From NCBI GenBank assembly GCA_900466005.1, contig UEGQ01000013.1, positions 174,664 to 238,663 on the forward strand: a stretch of 64,000 bases of DNA, in the 5' to 3' direction. This document shows positions 26,550 through 36,355 of the stretch, piece after piece. Source of the stretch: Hyphomicrobiales bacterium. GTDB lineage: Bacteria > Pseudomonadota > Alphaproteobacteria > Rhizobiales > Rhizobiaceae. Every line of letters begins with the position of its first letter. Within the stretch, counting starts at the first letter, position 1. Both the position numbers and the translations under genes were made by a program. The notes beneath the pieces are model-generated. The model had not been told where the DNA came from. It did not search any database and saw only the letters and a program-made list of their open reading frames with translations.

Positions 26550-26756
26550 CCCTTCACCCCCTTCGTCACCGCTCGCATCATTCTCGTCTCGATCCGGCCG
26601 TTCGTACCGGACCCGCAGGCGCAGCGCGAAAGTGTCGGCAACGCTTTCCGCCCCGCTTTGGGGTCGGTGAAGGTTTGGGAACGATCTGGCAGGACTGCCG
26701 AAAGACGAGAGTCGTACTTGTCGCCTTCAATCGTGATCAGAGTAGGGCGGCAGAGG

Positions 26757-26792
26757 GAAAAATGAAAGGCGGACCGGTATCCCGGCCCGCCT
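26757..26792 (-). terminator. Rho-independent terminator after gap
   Basis: On the minus strand, stem aggcgg-x-ccgg paired with ccgg-x-ccgcct (one internal mismatch), followed by ttcattttt, about 30 bases after the gap stop codon. Confidence 0.75.
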
Positions 26793-26820
26793 CATCAAGG
26801 ACATTCGTTGGGTCGATCGC

Positions 26821-27831
26821 TCAGATGAGCTTGCCGAGGGCGACCGCCGTGTCGGACATGCGGTTGGAGAAGCCCCATTCGTTGTCGTACCAGGTGAGGA
26901 TACGGACGAAGTTGCCTTCCATGACCTTGGTCTGGTCGATCGCGAAGATCGAGGAGTGCGAGTCGTGGTTGAAGTCGCGGGAGACCAGCGGCTCTTCGGT
27001 GTAGCCGAGAACGCCCTTCAGCGGGCCGTCGGCGGCAGCCTTGATCGCCTCGTTGATCTCGTCCTTGGTGGTCGCGCGCTTGGCGACGAACTTGAGGTCG
27101 ACGACGGAGACGTTCGGGGTCGGTACGCGGATCGACGAGCCGTCGAGCTTGCCCTTCAGTTCCGGCAGCACGAGGCCGACGGCCTTGGCGGCACCGGTCG
27201 AGGTCGGGATCATCGACACGGCGGCGGCACGGGCGCGGTAGAGGTCCTTGTGCATCTGGTCGAGCGACGGCTGGTCGTTCGTGTAGGAGTGGATCGTGGT
27301 CATGAAGCCGTGATCGACGCCGATGAGGTCGTTCAGCACCTTGACGACCGGCACGAGGCAGTTGGTGGTGCAGGAGGCGTTGGAGACCACCAGGTGGTCC
27401 TTGGTCAGCTTGTCGTGGTTGACGCCGTAGACGACCGTCAGATCGGCGCCGTCGGACGGAGCGGAGACGAGAACGCGCTTGGCGCCGGCGGTCAGGTGCG
27501 CGGCCGCCTTGTCACGGGCGGTGAAGATGCCGGTGCATTCCATCGCGATGTCGACGCCCATTGCGCCATGGGGAAGCGTTGCCGGGTCCTTGATGGCCGT
27601 GACCTTGATCGGCTTGCCGCCGTTGATGGCGATCGTGTCGCCGTCGACCTTCACTTCGGCCGGGAAGCGCCCGTGGATCGAGTCGTAGCGCAGAAGGTGG
27701 GCATTGGTTTCGACCGGCCCGAGATCGTTGATCGCGACCACTTCGATGTCGGTGCGACCGGACTCGACGATGGCGCGCAGCACGTTGCGGCCGATGCGGC
27801 CGAAGCCGTTGATGGCAACTTTAAGAGTCAT
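26821..27831 (-). CDS. gap: Glyceraldehyde-3-phosphate dehydrogenase
   Basis: A 336-aa type I GAPDH. The Rossmann motif [14 protein letters not shown] is at residues 8-21, the catalytic cysteine is C154 in [13 protein letters not shown], and the catalytic histidine is H181 in [10 protein letters not shown]36 at the end of strand 2 (VVAINDLGP) favours NAD+ over NADP+. The end [14 protein letters not shown] is typical. It lies downstream of transketolase with a 78-bp gap holding a hairpin. Confidence 0.97.
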   Translation of the reverse strand: MTLKVAINGFGRIGRNVLRAIVESGRTDIEVVAINDLGPVETNAHLLRYDSIHGRFPAEVKVDGDTIAINGGKPIKVTAIKDPATLPHGAMGVDIAMECTGIFTARDKAAAHLTAGAKRVLVSAPSDGADLTVVYGVNHDKLTKDHLVVSNASCTTNCLVPVVKVLNDLIGVDHGFMTTIHSYTNDQPSLDQMHKDLYRARAAAVSMIPTSTGAAKAVGLVLPELKGKLDGSSIRVPTPNVSVVDLKFVAKRATTKDEINEAIKAAADGPLKGVLGYTEEPLVSRDFNHDSHSSIFAIDQTKVMEGNFVRILTWYDNEWGFSNRMSDTAVALGKLI

Positions 27832-27871
27832 GCGTTCACTCCCCTATAGAAAAGAATTCGAAACTAATGGA

Positions 27872-27899
27872 TCGCAGGGCGTTGGCAATCGCCCTGCGA
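27872..27899 (-). terminator. Hairpin between transketolase and gap genes
   Basis: A perfect 10-bp stem (tcgcagggcg / cgccctgcga) with an 8-base loop, 11 bases after the transketolase stop. There is no T tract (tccatt follows), so it may act as an mRNA-stability or partial-termination element letting gap be expressed differently from transketolase. Confidence 0.55.
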
Positions 27900-27909
27900 C
27901 AATTTGACG

Positions 27910-29892
27910 TTAGCCAAGCCGGGCTTCGGCGGCGGCAACCACGGCTTCGGCGGTGATGCCGAAGTGCTTGTAGAGCTCCTTGTACGGGCCGGAGGCGCCG
28001 AAGGAGGACATGCCGATGAAGACGCCGTCGGAGCCGATGATGCTGTCCCAGCCCTGACGGATGCCGGCTTCGACGCCGATCTTCACCGGCGCATTGCCGA
28101 TGATCGCCTCGCGGTAGGCTTCCGGCTGTTCGGCGAAGAGTTCGAAGCAGGGGACCGATACGACGCGGGCGGGAATGCCCTTGCCGGTCAGTTCGGCCTG
28201 CGCCTTCAGCGCGATCTCGACTTCCGAGCCGGAGGCGAAGATCGAGACCTTCGCGTCGCTTGCCGATACGAGTTCGTAGGCGCCGCTGGCGCAGAGGTTC
28301 TTCTCTTCATACTCCGTGCGCGCCGCGACGAGGTTCTGGCGCGTCAACGCCAGGCCCGAGGGACGGTGCTTCTGCTCGAGCGCGATCTGCCAGCACTCGG
28401 CCGTTTCGGTGGCATCCGCCGGACGGAACATCAGCAGGTTCGGAATGGCACGCAGCGCCGCCATGTGCTCGACCGGCTGATGGGTTGGGCCGTCTTCACC
28501 GAGGCCGATCGAGTCGTGGGTCAGCACGTGGATAACCCGGATGCCCATGAGGGCGGCCAGGCGGATCGACGGACGGCAGTAGTCCGAGAAGATCAGGAAG
28601 CCGCCGGAATAGGGGATCAGGCCGCCGTGTAGCGCGATGCCGTTCATGGCGGCGGCCATGCCGTGCTCGCGGATGCCGTAATGGATGTAGCGGCCGGAGA
28701 AGTCGGTCGGGGTGATCGACTTGGTCTGGCTGGTCTTGGTGTTGTTCGAGCCGGTCAGGTCGGCGGAGCCGCCGATCGTTTCTGAAAGCACGCCGTTGAT
28801 GACTTCGAGCGCGTCCTCGGAGGCCTTGCGGGTCGCGACCGTCGGCTTCGTTTCGGCGAGCTTCTTCTTGTAGGCGTCGATCGTCGCGTCGAAACTGCCC
28901 GGCAGCTCGCCGGCGAAGCGTCGGGTGAATTCCGCCCGCTTGTCGGCATCCGCCGCGGCGAGGCGTTCTTCCCAGTCCTTGCGGGCCTTCGTCGAGCGCA
29001 GGCCGGCGAGACGCCAGGCGTCGAGCACGTCTGCGGGGATGGTGAAGGCTTCCTCGCCCCAGCCGAGCGCCTTGCGGGTGGCGGCGATTTCGTCGGCGCC
29101 GAGCGGGGAGCCGTGGACCTTGTGGGTGCCGGCCTTGTTCGGTGCGCCGAAGCCGATCACGGTCTTGCAGGCGATCATCGTCGGCTTGTCGGACTTGCGG
29201 GCCTCCTCGATCGCCGCGGCGATCGCCTCCGGATCATGGCCGTCGACGGAAAGCGTGTTCCAGCCGGAAGCGCGGAAGCGCGCGTGCTGGTCGGTCGAGT
29301 CGGCAAGCGAGATCGCGCCGTCGATCGAGATGCCGTTGTCGTCCCAGAAGACGATGAGCTTGTTGAGCTTCAGGTGGCCGGCGAGCGTGATCGCTTCCTG
29401 GCTGATGCCTTCCATGAGGCAGCCGTCGCCGGCGATCACGTAGGTATAGTGTTCCATCAGTTCGGCGCCGAACTCGGCGGCGAGCTTCTTCTCGGCGATC
29501 GCCATGCCGACGGCGTTGGCAATCCCCTGGCCGAGCGGCCCGGTCGTCGTCTCGATGCCGGAGGCGTGGCCGTATTCCGGGTGGCCGGCGGTCTTCGCGC
29601 CCAGCTGGCGGAACTGCTTGATGTCCTCGATGGTCATGTCCTCGTAGCCGGTCAGATAGAGGAGGCTATAGAGGAGCATGGAGCCGTGGCCGGCGGAAAG
29701 CACGAAGCGGTCGCGGTCGGGCCAGAGCGGGTTCTTCGGATCGAACTTCAGGAAGCGGGTGAAGAGGACGGTCGCGACATCGGCGGTTCCCATCGGCATG
29801 CCGGGGTGGCCGGAATTGGCCTTCTCGACTGCGTCCATGGCCAGAAATCGGATCGCATTTGCCATCCGGTTGTGTTTTTCGGGAGAAATCAT
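27910..29892 (-). CDS. tkt: Transketolase
   Basis: A 660-aa thiamine-diphosphate enzyme of the pentose phosphate pathway. Motifs: [20 protein letters not shown], the ThDP-binding [13 protein letters not shown], the ISIDG segment, [29 protein letters not shown] and [20 protein letters not shown]. Domain order and length are standard. It is the first gene of the leftward carbon metabolism block, divergent from the DUF4164 gene. Confidence 0.97.
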   Translation of the reverse strand: MISPEKHNRMANAIRFLAMDAVEKANSGHPGMPMGTADVATVLFTRFLKFDPKNPLWPDRDRFVLSAGHGSMLLYSLLYLTGYEDMTIEDIKQFRQLGAKTAGHPEYGHASGIETTTGPLGQGIANAVGMAIAEKKLAAEFGAELMEHYTYVIAGDGCLMEGISQEAITLAGHLKLNKLIVFWDDNGISIDGAISLADSTDQHARFRASGWNTLSVDGHDPEAIAAAIEEARKSDKPTMIACKTVIGFGAPNKAGTHKVHGSPLGADEIAATRKALGWGEEAFTIPADVLDAWRLAGLRSTKARKDWEERLAAADADKRAEFTRRFAGELPGSFDATIDAYKKKLAETKPTVATRKASEDALEVINGVLSETIGGSADLTGSNNTKTSQTKSITPTDFSGRYIHYGIREHGMAAAMNGIALHGGLIPYSGGFLIFSDYCRPSIRLAALMGIRVIHVLTHDSIGLGEDGPTHQPVEHMAALRAIPNLLMFRPADATETAECWQIALEQKHRPSGLALTRQNLVAARTEYEEKNLCASGAYELVSASDAKVSIFASGSEVEIALKAQAELTGKGIPARVVSVPCFELFAEQPEAYREAIIGNAPVKIGVEAGIRQGWDSIIGSDGVFIGMSSFGASGPYKELYKHFGITAEAVVAAAEARLG

Positions 29893-30235
29893 CGTTTTTC
29901 CGCTTGTTCCGAGTCACTGGGGATGTCCGCACCTGCCGCGGACCGCCTGAAGGCGGGTGATCCATAGCAGGTGAGGCGCGCGAGTCAATAAATCCGGAGG
30001 GTCTACGGTTCCGATCCGCCGAGATTTCGCGTTGCCGGAACATGGTCGGCATGCCGTGCCGGGCGGGTTCGGTCGTCGCTCGCGCGGCATTTCTGCGTCG
30101 TCCACAGGATAGGCGAATCCGTGCCTCTCCGGTTTTATTGACGGGTGGCAACACAAGCGAATACTGTCGAAGAAACACGATGGCGGGCTTCGGTGTCCGA
30201 TTCGGTGGACTTTTTTCGGAAGGCCGGGACAAGCA
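29893..30235. other. 343-bp divergent intergenic region between tkt and the DUF4164 gene
   Basis: This stretch must hold the promoters of tkt (leftward) and of the DUF4164/zapA genes (rightward). I see no convincing gene, RNA hairpin or repeat in it; open frames crossing it are arginine-rich and lack family similarity. Confidence 0.6.
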
Positions 30236-30508
30236 ATGTCGACGGACAACACGGTTGAGGCGGCGCTCGGCGCCCTGCGACAGGCGATTTCAGGCCTGGA
30301 GAACGCCGTCGACATGCGTTTCGAGGCCCAGCGCGAGAACGCAGAGGCCGAAAGCGAGGTCAAGCGCGTCCATGCCGACCGCGCCCGGCTCGCCCAGGAA
30401 CTCGACCAGTCGGAATTTCGCGCCAACCGGCTCGAGGAAGTCAATCGCGAGGTATCGCGTAGGCTGGTGACGGCGATGGAAACGATACGGGCGGTGCTCG
30501 ACCGCTGA
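30236..30508 (+). CDS. DUF4164 coiled-coil protein
   Basis: A 90-aa, almost entirely helical protein (EAALGALRQAISGLENAVDM, then QRENAEAESEVKRVHADRAR and a long coiled coil to VTAMETIRAVLDR). It matches the DUF4164 family found upstream of zapA in Rhizobiales. Its position 39 bp before zapA suggests a cell-division or ZapA-linked role, in the way ZapB partners ZapA, but this is inference. Confidence 0.8.
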   Translation: MSTDNTVEAALGALRQAISGLENAVDMRFEAQRENAEAESEVKRVHADRARLAQELDQSEFRANRLEEVNREVSRRLVTAMETIRAVLDR

Positions 30509-30547
30509 CGGTCGGCGGCTGCGTGGTCTCGATATGCGGAAGGGCAT

Positions 30548-30934
30548 ATGGCACAGGTAACGGTGACAATCGACGGGAAAGCCTACCGCATGGCCTGCGA
30601 GGAGGGCCAGGAGGCGCATCTCGCCGAGCTTGCGAGCCGGTTCGACCACTATGTCTCGCATCTGAAGTCGCAATTCGGCGAGATCGGCGATCTGCGGATC
30701 ACCGTCATGGCCGGGATCATGGTGATGGACGAGCTTTCGGAGACGAACCGCAAGCTCGCCGAGATGGAGCGCGAGCTCGCGAGCCTGCGCGAGGGCCGCG
30801 ACACCGCGGCCGCGGGAAACCAGCGCAAGGAAGAACTGCTCGCCGCAACGATTGTCGAACTCGCCGAGCGGCTGAATGCGATCACCCGCAAGCTGACCGC
30901 CCGTCCTTCGGGCGCTGCGGTGCAGGAAAGCTGA
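30548..30934 (+). CDS. zapA: Cell division protein ZapA
   Basis: A 128-aa ZapA, which binds and bundles FtsZ filaments at the Z-ring. The N-terminal domain MAQVTVTIDGKAYRMACEEG, then HLAELASRFDHYV and IGDLRITVMAGIMVMDEL, is typical; the C-terminal half is a coiled coil. It forms an operon with the DUF4164 gene and is followed by the probable 6S RNA gene, as in many proteobacteria. Confidence 0.93.
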   Translation: MAQVTVTIDGKAYRMACEEGQEAHLAELASRFDHYVSHLKSQFGEIGDLRITVMAGIMVMDELSETNRKLAEMERELASLREGRDTAAAGNQRKEELLAATIVELAERLNAITRKLTARPSGAAVQES

Positions 30935-30989
30935 ACCTCGGACCCTTTTTGACGACGTGACCTCTGGCGCGGCGGGGCATTTGGCCCTA

Positions 30990-31130
30990 TATCAGGGATC
31001 GCGGTCTGCGCCTCTCGACAGGAAACCACAATCCCTGGGGCCATACTCGATCCAGAGGGAGCTGTCCCTGACCAGGCCCGTGGGCTTGGACATACGGTGC
31101 CCACCTACTTTTGTAGGCGCCCAGGATCGT
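30990..31130 (+). ncRNA. ssrS: Probable 6S RNA
   Basis: The stretch downstream of zapA is non-coding and highly structured. Pairings visible: gatc..gcgcc at the 5' side with ggcgc..gatc at the 3' side closing the molecule; gacag (about 31016) with ctgtc (about 31064); and tccctgg with ccag-a-ggga, enclosing an asymmetric single-stranded bubble (gaaaccacaa), the open-promoter mimic of 6S RNA that binds the housekeeping polymerase. A second hairpin gtgggc / gcccac and a cctac / gtagg hairpin lie near the 3' end. A -10-like ctatat ends at 30991. The zapA-6S neighbourhood is well known. The ends are approximate; a start a little upstream is possible. Confidence 0.65.
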
Positions 31131-31169
31131 AAAAACTCCATCGGTTGCCGTGGATCGCACTTCTCTTTC

Positions 31170-31799
31170 TTACATCGACGGCCGCTGCGCGAGGGCGAGC
31201 ATCGCCCCGAAGGCGATCATCATGCTGCCACTCACCCGGTTCACCCAGCCGAAAGACGACTTCCCCTTCGCGAAACGGCCGAGCCGTCGGCCGGCGATCG
31301 CATAGATGGTGATCGCGATCACTTCCAGAACGAGGAAGATGACGCCGAGGACCGTGAAGCTCACCGCGTAGTTCGCGGCATCGAGGAACTGCGGGAAGAA
31401 GGCGGTGAAGATCAGGATCGCCTTCGGGTTGCCGATCGCCACCAAGAACTCCTGCCGTGCGAGCTTCTTCATGGAAAGGGCGGTCCTGACCTCCGCCGCG
31501 TGCTCGATCTGCGGTGCACCGGCGCGCAGGATCTTGATGCCGAGCCAGACCAGATAGGCGGCACCCGCCCATTTGATGGCCGAAAAGGCGATTTCCGAGG
31601 CGATCAGCAGTGCGCCGAGGCCGACGGCCGTGATGACGATCATGACCGCGAAGGCGGCGATGCGGGCCATCGAGGCGGCCAGCGCGACGCCGACGCCCCA
31701 GCGCATGCCATTGGTGAGCGCGAGGAGATTGTTCGGCCCGAACGCCATGTTGAGCGCGAAGCAGGCGGGGATGAACCACAGGATCGTGTGCAGGGACAT
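31170..31799 (-). CDS. LysE/RhtB-family amino-acid exporter
   Basis: A 209-aa, six-helix membrane protein of the LysE/RhtB family: MSLHTILWFIPACFALNMAF followed by GPNNLLALTNGMRWG is the family hallmark, and AIGNPKAILIFTAFFPQFLD is the conserved segment after helix 3. The substrate (an amino acid or derivative) is unknown. The ATG at 31799 was chosen because family homology starts there. Confidence 0.9.
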   Translation of the reverse strand: MSLHTILWFIPACFALNMAFGPNNLLALTNGMRWGVGVALAASMARIAAFAVMIVITAVGLGALLIASEIAFSAIKWAGAAYLVWLGIKILRAGAPQIEHAAEVRTALSMKKLARQEFLVAIGNPKAILIFTAFFPQFLDAANYAVSFTVLGVIFLVLEVIAITIYAIAGRRLGRFAKGKSSFGWVNRVSGSMMIAFGAMLALAQRPSM

Positions 31800-31932
31800 G
31801 GAACGTACCGGTTCGAATGAGGAGACTTCTCTTCTATCGGGCGTGCCGCGGTTTCGCAACAGGAAGTGGTATTGACCCGCAATCGCGCTGCTGCCTAATT
31901 GGGCCATTCCGTCTGCACCCCGGAGAGTGCCC

Positions 31933-32571
31933 ATGTACCAGCCGCCGCATCATCGCGAGGACCGTCGCGAGGTCCAGCATGCCCTCATCCGGAGCCATCC
32001 TCTCGGGCTCCCGATTTCGTCCGGCGAAGGCGGGCTTCTCGCCAATCTGATCCCCTTTCGGCTGGTGAACACGGATCTGGGGATGGGCACGCTGCAGGCG
32101 CATATGGCGAGAGCCAATCCGCAATGGCGGGCGCTTGCCGCCGGCGCGGAGGTTCTCATCGTCTTCCAGGGGCCCGATCACTACATCACACCGGCCTGGT
32201 ACGAGACGAAGCGGGAGACCGGCAAGGTCGTGCCCACCTGGAATTATGCCATCGTCCAGGTGCGGGGCACGGTCCGGGTGATCGAGGACAGCCAGTGGCT
32301 CCGCGCGCAGGTGGACCGGCTGACCGACGGTCACGAGAGCAAGCGCATGGTCCCGTGGGCCGTCGGGGATGCGCCCGACGACTTCATCACCGCGCAGCTG
32401 AAGGGGATTGTCGGCATCGAGGTGCAGATCACAGCGATCGAAGGCAAATGGAAGGTCAGCCAGAACCGCAACGAGGCCGATCGCCGCGGGGTTGCCGAAG
32501 GGCTCGAGGCCGAGGGGAGCGAGGCGGCCGGGGCGATGGCCGCCATGGTGCGCGAATGGGGCGGCCTCTGA
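31933..32571 (+). CDS. PaiB-like FMN-binding protein
   Basis: A 212-aa protein of the PaiB (FMN_bind_2, split-barrel) family: MYQPPHHREDRREVQHALIR, GGLLANLIPF, LGTLQAHMARANPQW-type segment (GTLQAHMARANPQW), EVLIVFQGPDHYITPAWY and VPTWNYAIVQVRG. Bacillus PaiB is described as a transcriptional regulator of protease and sporulation genes; most homologues are uncharacterised flavin or heme binders. The ATG follows a cggagag site. It is divergent from the LysE gene, so the two might be functionally linked (inference). Confidence 0.88.
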   Translation: MYQPPHHREDRREVQHALIRSHPLGLPISSGEGGLLANLIPFRLVNTDLGMGTLQAHMARANPQWRALAAGAEVLIVFQGPDHYITPAWYETKRETGKVVPTWNYAIVQVRGTVRVIEDSQWLRAQVDRLTDGHESKRMVPWAVGDAPDDFITAQLKGIVGIEVQITAIEGKWKVSQNRNEADRRGVAEGLEAEGSEAAGAMAAMVREWGGL

Positions 32572-32575
32572 GCGG

Positions 32576-33820
32576 TTACACCTGCAGATCCAGTTGCTTC
32601 TCCCGCTCGATGTAACTGCGCTGCAGGTCGGTGACGTAATCGCGGACGATCGGGACCGCATCGCGGGTCCGTGACAGCTGCAGGTGGAAGACCATCTGGC
32701 TGCCGGCGCGGAACATCATCTCGCAGCTGATCAGATAGAATTCCCACATGCGGGCGAAACGCTCGTCATACATGGCGACGACCTTGTCGCGGTTGGCTTC
32801 GAAGCGCCGGCACCAGTGGGCGAGCGTCGTCGCATAGTGCACGCGCAGCACCTCGATGTCGGTCACCCACAGGCTGTTCCTTTCGGTGACGGAAACCACT
32901 TCCGACAGTGCCGGCGAATAGCCGCCGGGGAAGATGTACTTGCGCAGCCACGGGCTCGTCGTGCCGGGCGGGCTCATGTGGCCGATCGAGTGGATGAGCG
33001 CGACGCCGTCGTCCGGCATCAGCGCGTTCAGCTTCTTGAAGAACTCGTCATAGTGCTGCACGCCGACATGCTCGAACATGCCGACCGAGACGATGCGGTC
33101 GAACTTTTCCTCCACATCGCGGTAGTCTTTGAGTTCGAAGCGGACGCGGCCCGCAAGCCCGGCATCGGCGGCCCTCTTGGTCGCGAGTGCATGCTGTTCC
33201 TTCGACAGCGTCACGCCGACCACCGAGACGTCCTCCAGCCGCGCGAGATAGAGCGCGAGATCGCCCCAGCCGCAGCCGATATCGAGCACCTTCATGCCGG
33301 GCTTCAGGTCGAGCTTTGCCGCGAGCAGCCTCAGCTTGTTGCGCTGCGCCTGTTCCAGCGTCTCGCCCTCCTCGCGGAAATAGGCGCAGGAATAGAGCAT
33401 GTTCTCGTCGAGGAAGAGCTTGTAGAAGTCGTTGCCGAGATCGTAGTGGTGGGCGACGTTCTGCTGGGCCTGGCCCTTGCGGTTCGACTGCTCGCGCTTG
33501 CGGAACCGCATGCGCACGGCGCGGATCGCCTTCTGGATCGGATAGGAGCCGAGCGACAGCCGGTTGATCGAAAACAGCATCAGGAAGTCGCGCAGGCTCG
33601 AGCCTTCCTCGAACCGCATGGTGCCGTCCATATAGGCTTCGCCGGCGACGAGCTCGGCCTTGAAGACGAGACTGCGGTAGAGCTTCGGATCGGTCAGCCG
33701 CATCGTGACCTGCGGGCCCTCCTGCCGGCCGCCGAAGACGTGCCGCTTGCCGTCGGCGTCGATGACCGTCAGCCGGCCCTTCTTGATGAATGACTTCAGC
33801 ATATGGGAAAGCAGGAACAT
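32576..33820 (-). CDS. Cyclopropane-fatty-acyl-phospholipid synthase family methyltransferase
   Basis: A 414-aa SAM-dependent methyltransferase of the Cfa family, adding a methylene group to unsaturated acyl chains of membrane phospholipids. Landmarks: AHHYDLGNDFYKLFLDENML, the SAM motif KVLDIGCGWGDLALYLARL, GVTLSKEQHALA, SVGMFEHVG and FPGGYSPALSEV. I start at MFLLSHMLKSFIKKGRLTVI; an internal ATG six codons later is possible. Rhizobia carry several Cfa paralogues, so the exact paralogue is not assigned. It converges on the PaiB-like gene, with 4 bp between the stops. Confidence 0.9.
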   Translation of the reverse strand: MFLLSHMLKSFIKKGRLTVIDADGKRHVFGGRQEGPQVTMRLTDPKLYRSLVFKAELVAGEAYMDGTMRFEEGSSLRDFLMLFSINRLSLGSYPIQKAIRAVRMRFRKREQSNRKGQAQQNVAHHYDLGNDFYKLFLDENMLYSCAYFREEGETLEQAQRNKLRLLAAKLDLKPGMKVLDIGCGWGDLALYLARLEDVSVVGVTLSKEQHALATKRAADAGLAGRVRFELKDYRDVEEKFDRIVSVGMFEHVGVQHYDEFFKKLNALMPDDGVALIHSIGHMSPPGTTSPWLRKYIFPGGYSPALSEVVSVTERNSLWVTDIEVLRVHYATTLAHWCRRFEANRDKVVAMYDERFARMWEFYLISCEMMFRAGSQMVFHLQLSRTRDAVPIVRDYVTDLQRSYIEREKQLDLQV

Positions 33821-34005
33821 GCAGACCTCGCGCGCTGGCCGGAACGGTCTGCATGTTAGCGCATTCCTCAACCGTTGCGAGCGGCAATTGTCGGCGTCGC
33901 CGATGGGGCCGCGACGACTTGCAATGGCGCTCATAGCGGCTAATACGAAGTCTCGATGGCATAAGGTGCCGCGCGGATCGGTCGGCGGCAGCGCGGGGAG
34001 ACGGA

Positions 34006-34581
34006 ATGACGGGGCAAGCGGCGATGAAGGCGCAGTTGCGCAAGGAACGGCTCGAACTGCGGGACCGGATTCCCGCCGAGACGCGGATTGAGTACAGCCT
34101 GGCGATGGCCGCCTTCGGCGAGGCGCTGGCGTTCGAACCGGGAGCGATCGTCTCCGGCTTCCTGCCAATCCGTTCCGAGGCCGACATCCGCCCGCTGATG
34201 GCGCGGCTGCGGGAGCGCGGTGCGCGTCTCTGCCTGCCGGTGGTGCTCGACCGTGAGACCATCGTCTTCCGCGAACTCTTGCCCGCTGCCGAGCTCGTCT
34301 CGACCGGCTTCGGCACCCGCGGGCCGGGGCCGGAGGCGGCGGAACTCGATCCCGACATCCTCCTGGTGCCGCTCGCCGCCTTCGACGGCCGCGGCCACCG
34401 CATCGGTTACGGCGCCGGCCACTACGACCGTGCCATCGCGCGCTTGCGGCAAAAAGGCCGTGATCCCCGGCTGATCGGCATTGCATTCGCCTGCCAGGAA
34501 GTGGCACATGTCCCCTTCGAACCGCACGACGTCCGGCTGGAAGCCGTGGTGACGGAGAATGGCATGCGGACTTTTGGATGA
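34006..34581 (+). CDS. fau: 5-formyltetrahydrofolate cyclo-ligase
   Basis: A 191-aa enzyme that converts 5-formyl-THF to 5,10-methenyl-THF with ATP. Motifs: KAQLRKERLELRDRIP at the N-terminus, SGFLPIRSEADIRPL, LVPLAAFDGRGHRIGYGAGH followed by YDRAIA, and IGIAFACQE. In many proteobacteria this gene directly follows 6S RNA; here it is about 2.9 kb away, with three unrelated genes between. It is followed at 18 bp by ymdB. Confidence 0.93.
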   Translation: MTGQAAMKAQLRKERLELRDRIPAETRIEYSLAMAAFGEALAFEPGAIVSGFLPIRSEADIRPLMARLRERGARLCLPVVLDRETIVFRELLPAAELVSTGFGTRGPGPEAAELDPDILLVPLAAFDGRGHRIGYGAGHYDRAIARLRQKGRDPRLIGIAFACQEVAHVPFEPHDVRLEAVVTENGMRTFG

Positions 34582-34599
34582 TGATGACTGGATACGCGG

Positions 34600-35424
34600 A
34601 TGCGGTTGCTTTTTCTCGGTGACATGGTCGGCAAGACCGGACGGACGGCGGTGTGGGAGCGGCTTCCCGGCCTGATTTCGGACCTGAAGCTCGACTTCGT
34701 CGTCGTCAACGGCGAGAACGCCGCCGGCGGTTTCGGCATCACCGAGGACATCTACCTCGAAACCATCAATGCCGGCGCCGATGTCGTGACCACCGGCAAC
34801 CACGTGTGGGACCAGAAGGAGGCCGTCTCCTTCTGCGAGCGCCACGACCAGTTCCTGCGGCCGGCCAACTACCCGGCGGGGACGCCGGGCAAGGGTTCGG
34901 GCGTCTTCTACGCCCGCAACGGCGCGCGCGTGCTCGTCGCCAACATCATGGGGCGGGTCTTCATGCATCCGGAGCTCGACGATCCCTTCACCTCGGCAGA
35001 GGCGATCCTCTCCGCCTGTCCGCTCGGCGAGCAGGCCGATGCCATCGTCTTCGATTTCCACGCCGAGGCGACCAGCGAGAAGCAGTGCTTCGGTCACTTC
35101 GTCGACGGTCGCGCGAGCTTCGTCGTCGGCACCCATACACACGTCCCGACCGCCGACCACCAGATCCTGAACGGTGGTACCGCCTATATGTCGGATGCCG
35201 GCATGTGCGGCGATTACGACTCCTCGCTCGGCATGGACAAGGAAGAGCCGCTCAACCGTTTCATCTCGAAGATGCCGAAGGGGCGCTTCGAGGCGGCCCA
35301 CGGACCCGCGACGATCTGCGGCGTCGGCGTCGAGATTTCCGACCGGACCGGTCTTGCCGAGAGGATCGCGCCGCTCCGGATCGGGCCGCGGCTCACCGAG
35401 ACGATCCCGGACTTCTGGCGGTAA
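34600..35424 (+). CDS. YmdB-type metallophosphoesterase (TIGR00282 family)
   Basis: A 274-aa dinuclear metallophosphoesterase of the YmdB family. Motifs: MRLLFLGDMVGKTGRTAV, FVVVNGENAAGGFGI, TTGNHVWDQKEA, FHAEATSEKQCFGHF, VGTHTHVPTAD and TAYMSDAGMCGDYDS. Bacillus YmdB hydrolyses 2',3'-cyclic nucleotides and controls biofilm choice; rhizobial function is not established. It is cotranscribed with fau. Confidence 0.93.
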   Translation: MRLLFLGDMVGKTGRTAVWERLPGLISDLKLDFVVVNGENAAGGFGITEDIYLETINAGADVVTTGNHVWDQKEAVSFCERHDQFLRPANYPAGTPGKGSGVFYARNGARVLVANIMGRVFMHPELDDPFTSAEAILSACPLGEQADAIVFDFHAEATSEKQCFGHFVDGRASFVVGTHTHVPTADHQILNGGTAYMSDAGMCGDYDSSLGMDKEEPLNRFISKMPKGRFEAAHGPATICGVGVEISDRTGLAERIAPLRIGPRLTETIPDFWR

Positions 35425-35525
35425 GCCCGCTGCGGCGGCTCTAACGCAAATGTGAGCCTCTCCGGCTTTACCTCGCCGCCGTCCTGGCCCATCCTGCGCC
35501 ATCGGATGGATGGTGCGGGGCCGGC

Positions 35526-36347
35526 ATGATGCTGCGACTTGCCATAGCGTTCATTTCCCTGATCTTTGCGGCCACCGGCGCCCGCGCCGAGGGAGAACGT
35601 CCGCCGGTCAGCGAATGCCAGCTCGTCGCCGAAACCCTGCCGAAGGCGACATTCGTGCGCTTCGACGCTTCCCCCTCGCTCCAGTTGGCCGCCGCCGACC
35701 GCGCGGTGACGATCACCTATCTCGGCCATTCGACCTTCCTGATCGAAACGCCCGGCGGCATCTCGATCGCGACGGACTATAACGGCTGGCTGCGCTCGCC
35801 GCGCCTGCCGGACGTGGTGACGATGAACAAGGCGCATTCGAGCCATTACACGCTCGCGCCGGATCCGGCGATCGCCAATGTCCTGCACGGCTGGAGCGAC
35901 ACGCCCGGCGACAAGGCTGAGCACCGTGTGGTGGTTGGCGATGCCTATATCCGCAACGTCACCACCGACATCCGCAGTTTCGGCGGCTTCGAGGCGAACG
36001 GCAATTCGATCTTCATCTTCGAGGTCGCAGGCCTCTGCATCGGCCATCTCGGGCATCTGCACCATGAGCTGACGGACGGGCACTTCGCCGAGATCGGGCG
36101 GCTGGACGTCGTCATGGTTCCGGTTGACGGCGGTCTCACCATGGGCGCCGACAGCATGAGCCGGACGGTGAAGCGGCTCCGCTCGGCACTGGTCCTGCCG
36201 ATGCATCGCCGCGGGCCGCCGATTTCCGATTTCCTCGCGATGTTCGACGCGAGCTTCGACTGGAAGATCTCCGACAGCGCCGCCGTCACGATCTCCATCG
36301 CCACGCTGCCGCAAAAGCCGCTGATCCTCGTGCTGAAGGGCGTCTGA
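35526..36347 (+). CDS. Secreted MBL-fold metallo-hydrolase
   Basis: A 273-aa protein with a Sec signal peptide (MMLRLAIAFISLIFAATGAR, cleavage near ARA-EG). The mature protein has the beta-lactamase-like fold: AVTITYLGHSTFLIETPGG, ISIATDYNG, a HSSHYT segment in the position of the HxHxDH metal motif, LCIGHLGHLHHEL and a C-terminal LVLPMHRRGPP. The metal ligands look incomplete compared with the canonical motif, so catalysis is uncertain. It resembles UlaG-like proteins. It converges on the flavin/GAF regulator gene. Confidence 0.78.
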   Translation: MMLRLAIAFISLIFAATGARAEGERPPVSECQLVAETLPKATFVRFDASPSLQLAAADRAVTITYLGHSTFLIETPGGISIATDYNGWLRSPRLPDVVTMNKAHSSHYTLAPDPAIANVLHGWSDTPGDKAEHRVVVGDAYIRNVTTDIRSFGGFEANGNSIFIFEVAGLCIGHLGHLHHELTDGHFAEIGRLDVVMVPVDGGLTMGADSMSRTVKRLRSALVLPMHRRGPPISDFLAMFDASFDWKISDSAAVTISIATLPQKPLILVLKGV

Positions 36348-36355
36348 GGTCCGCC

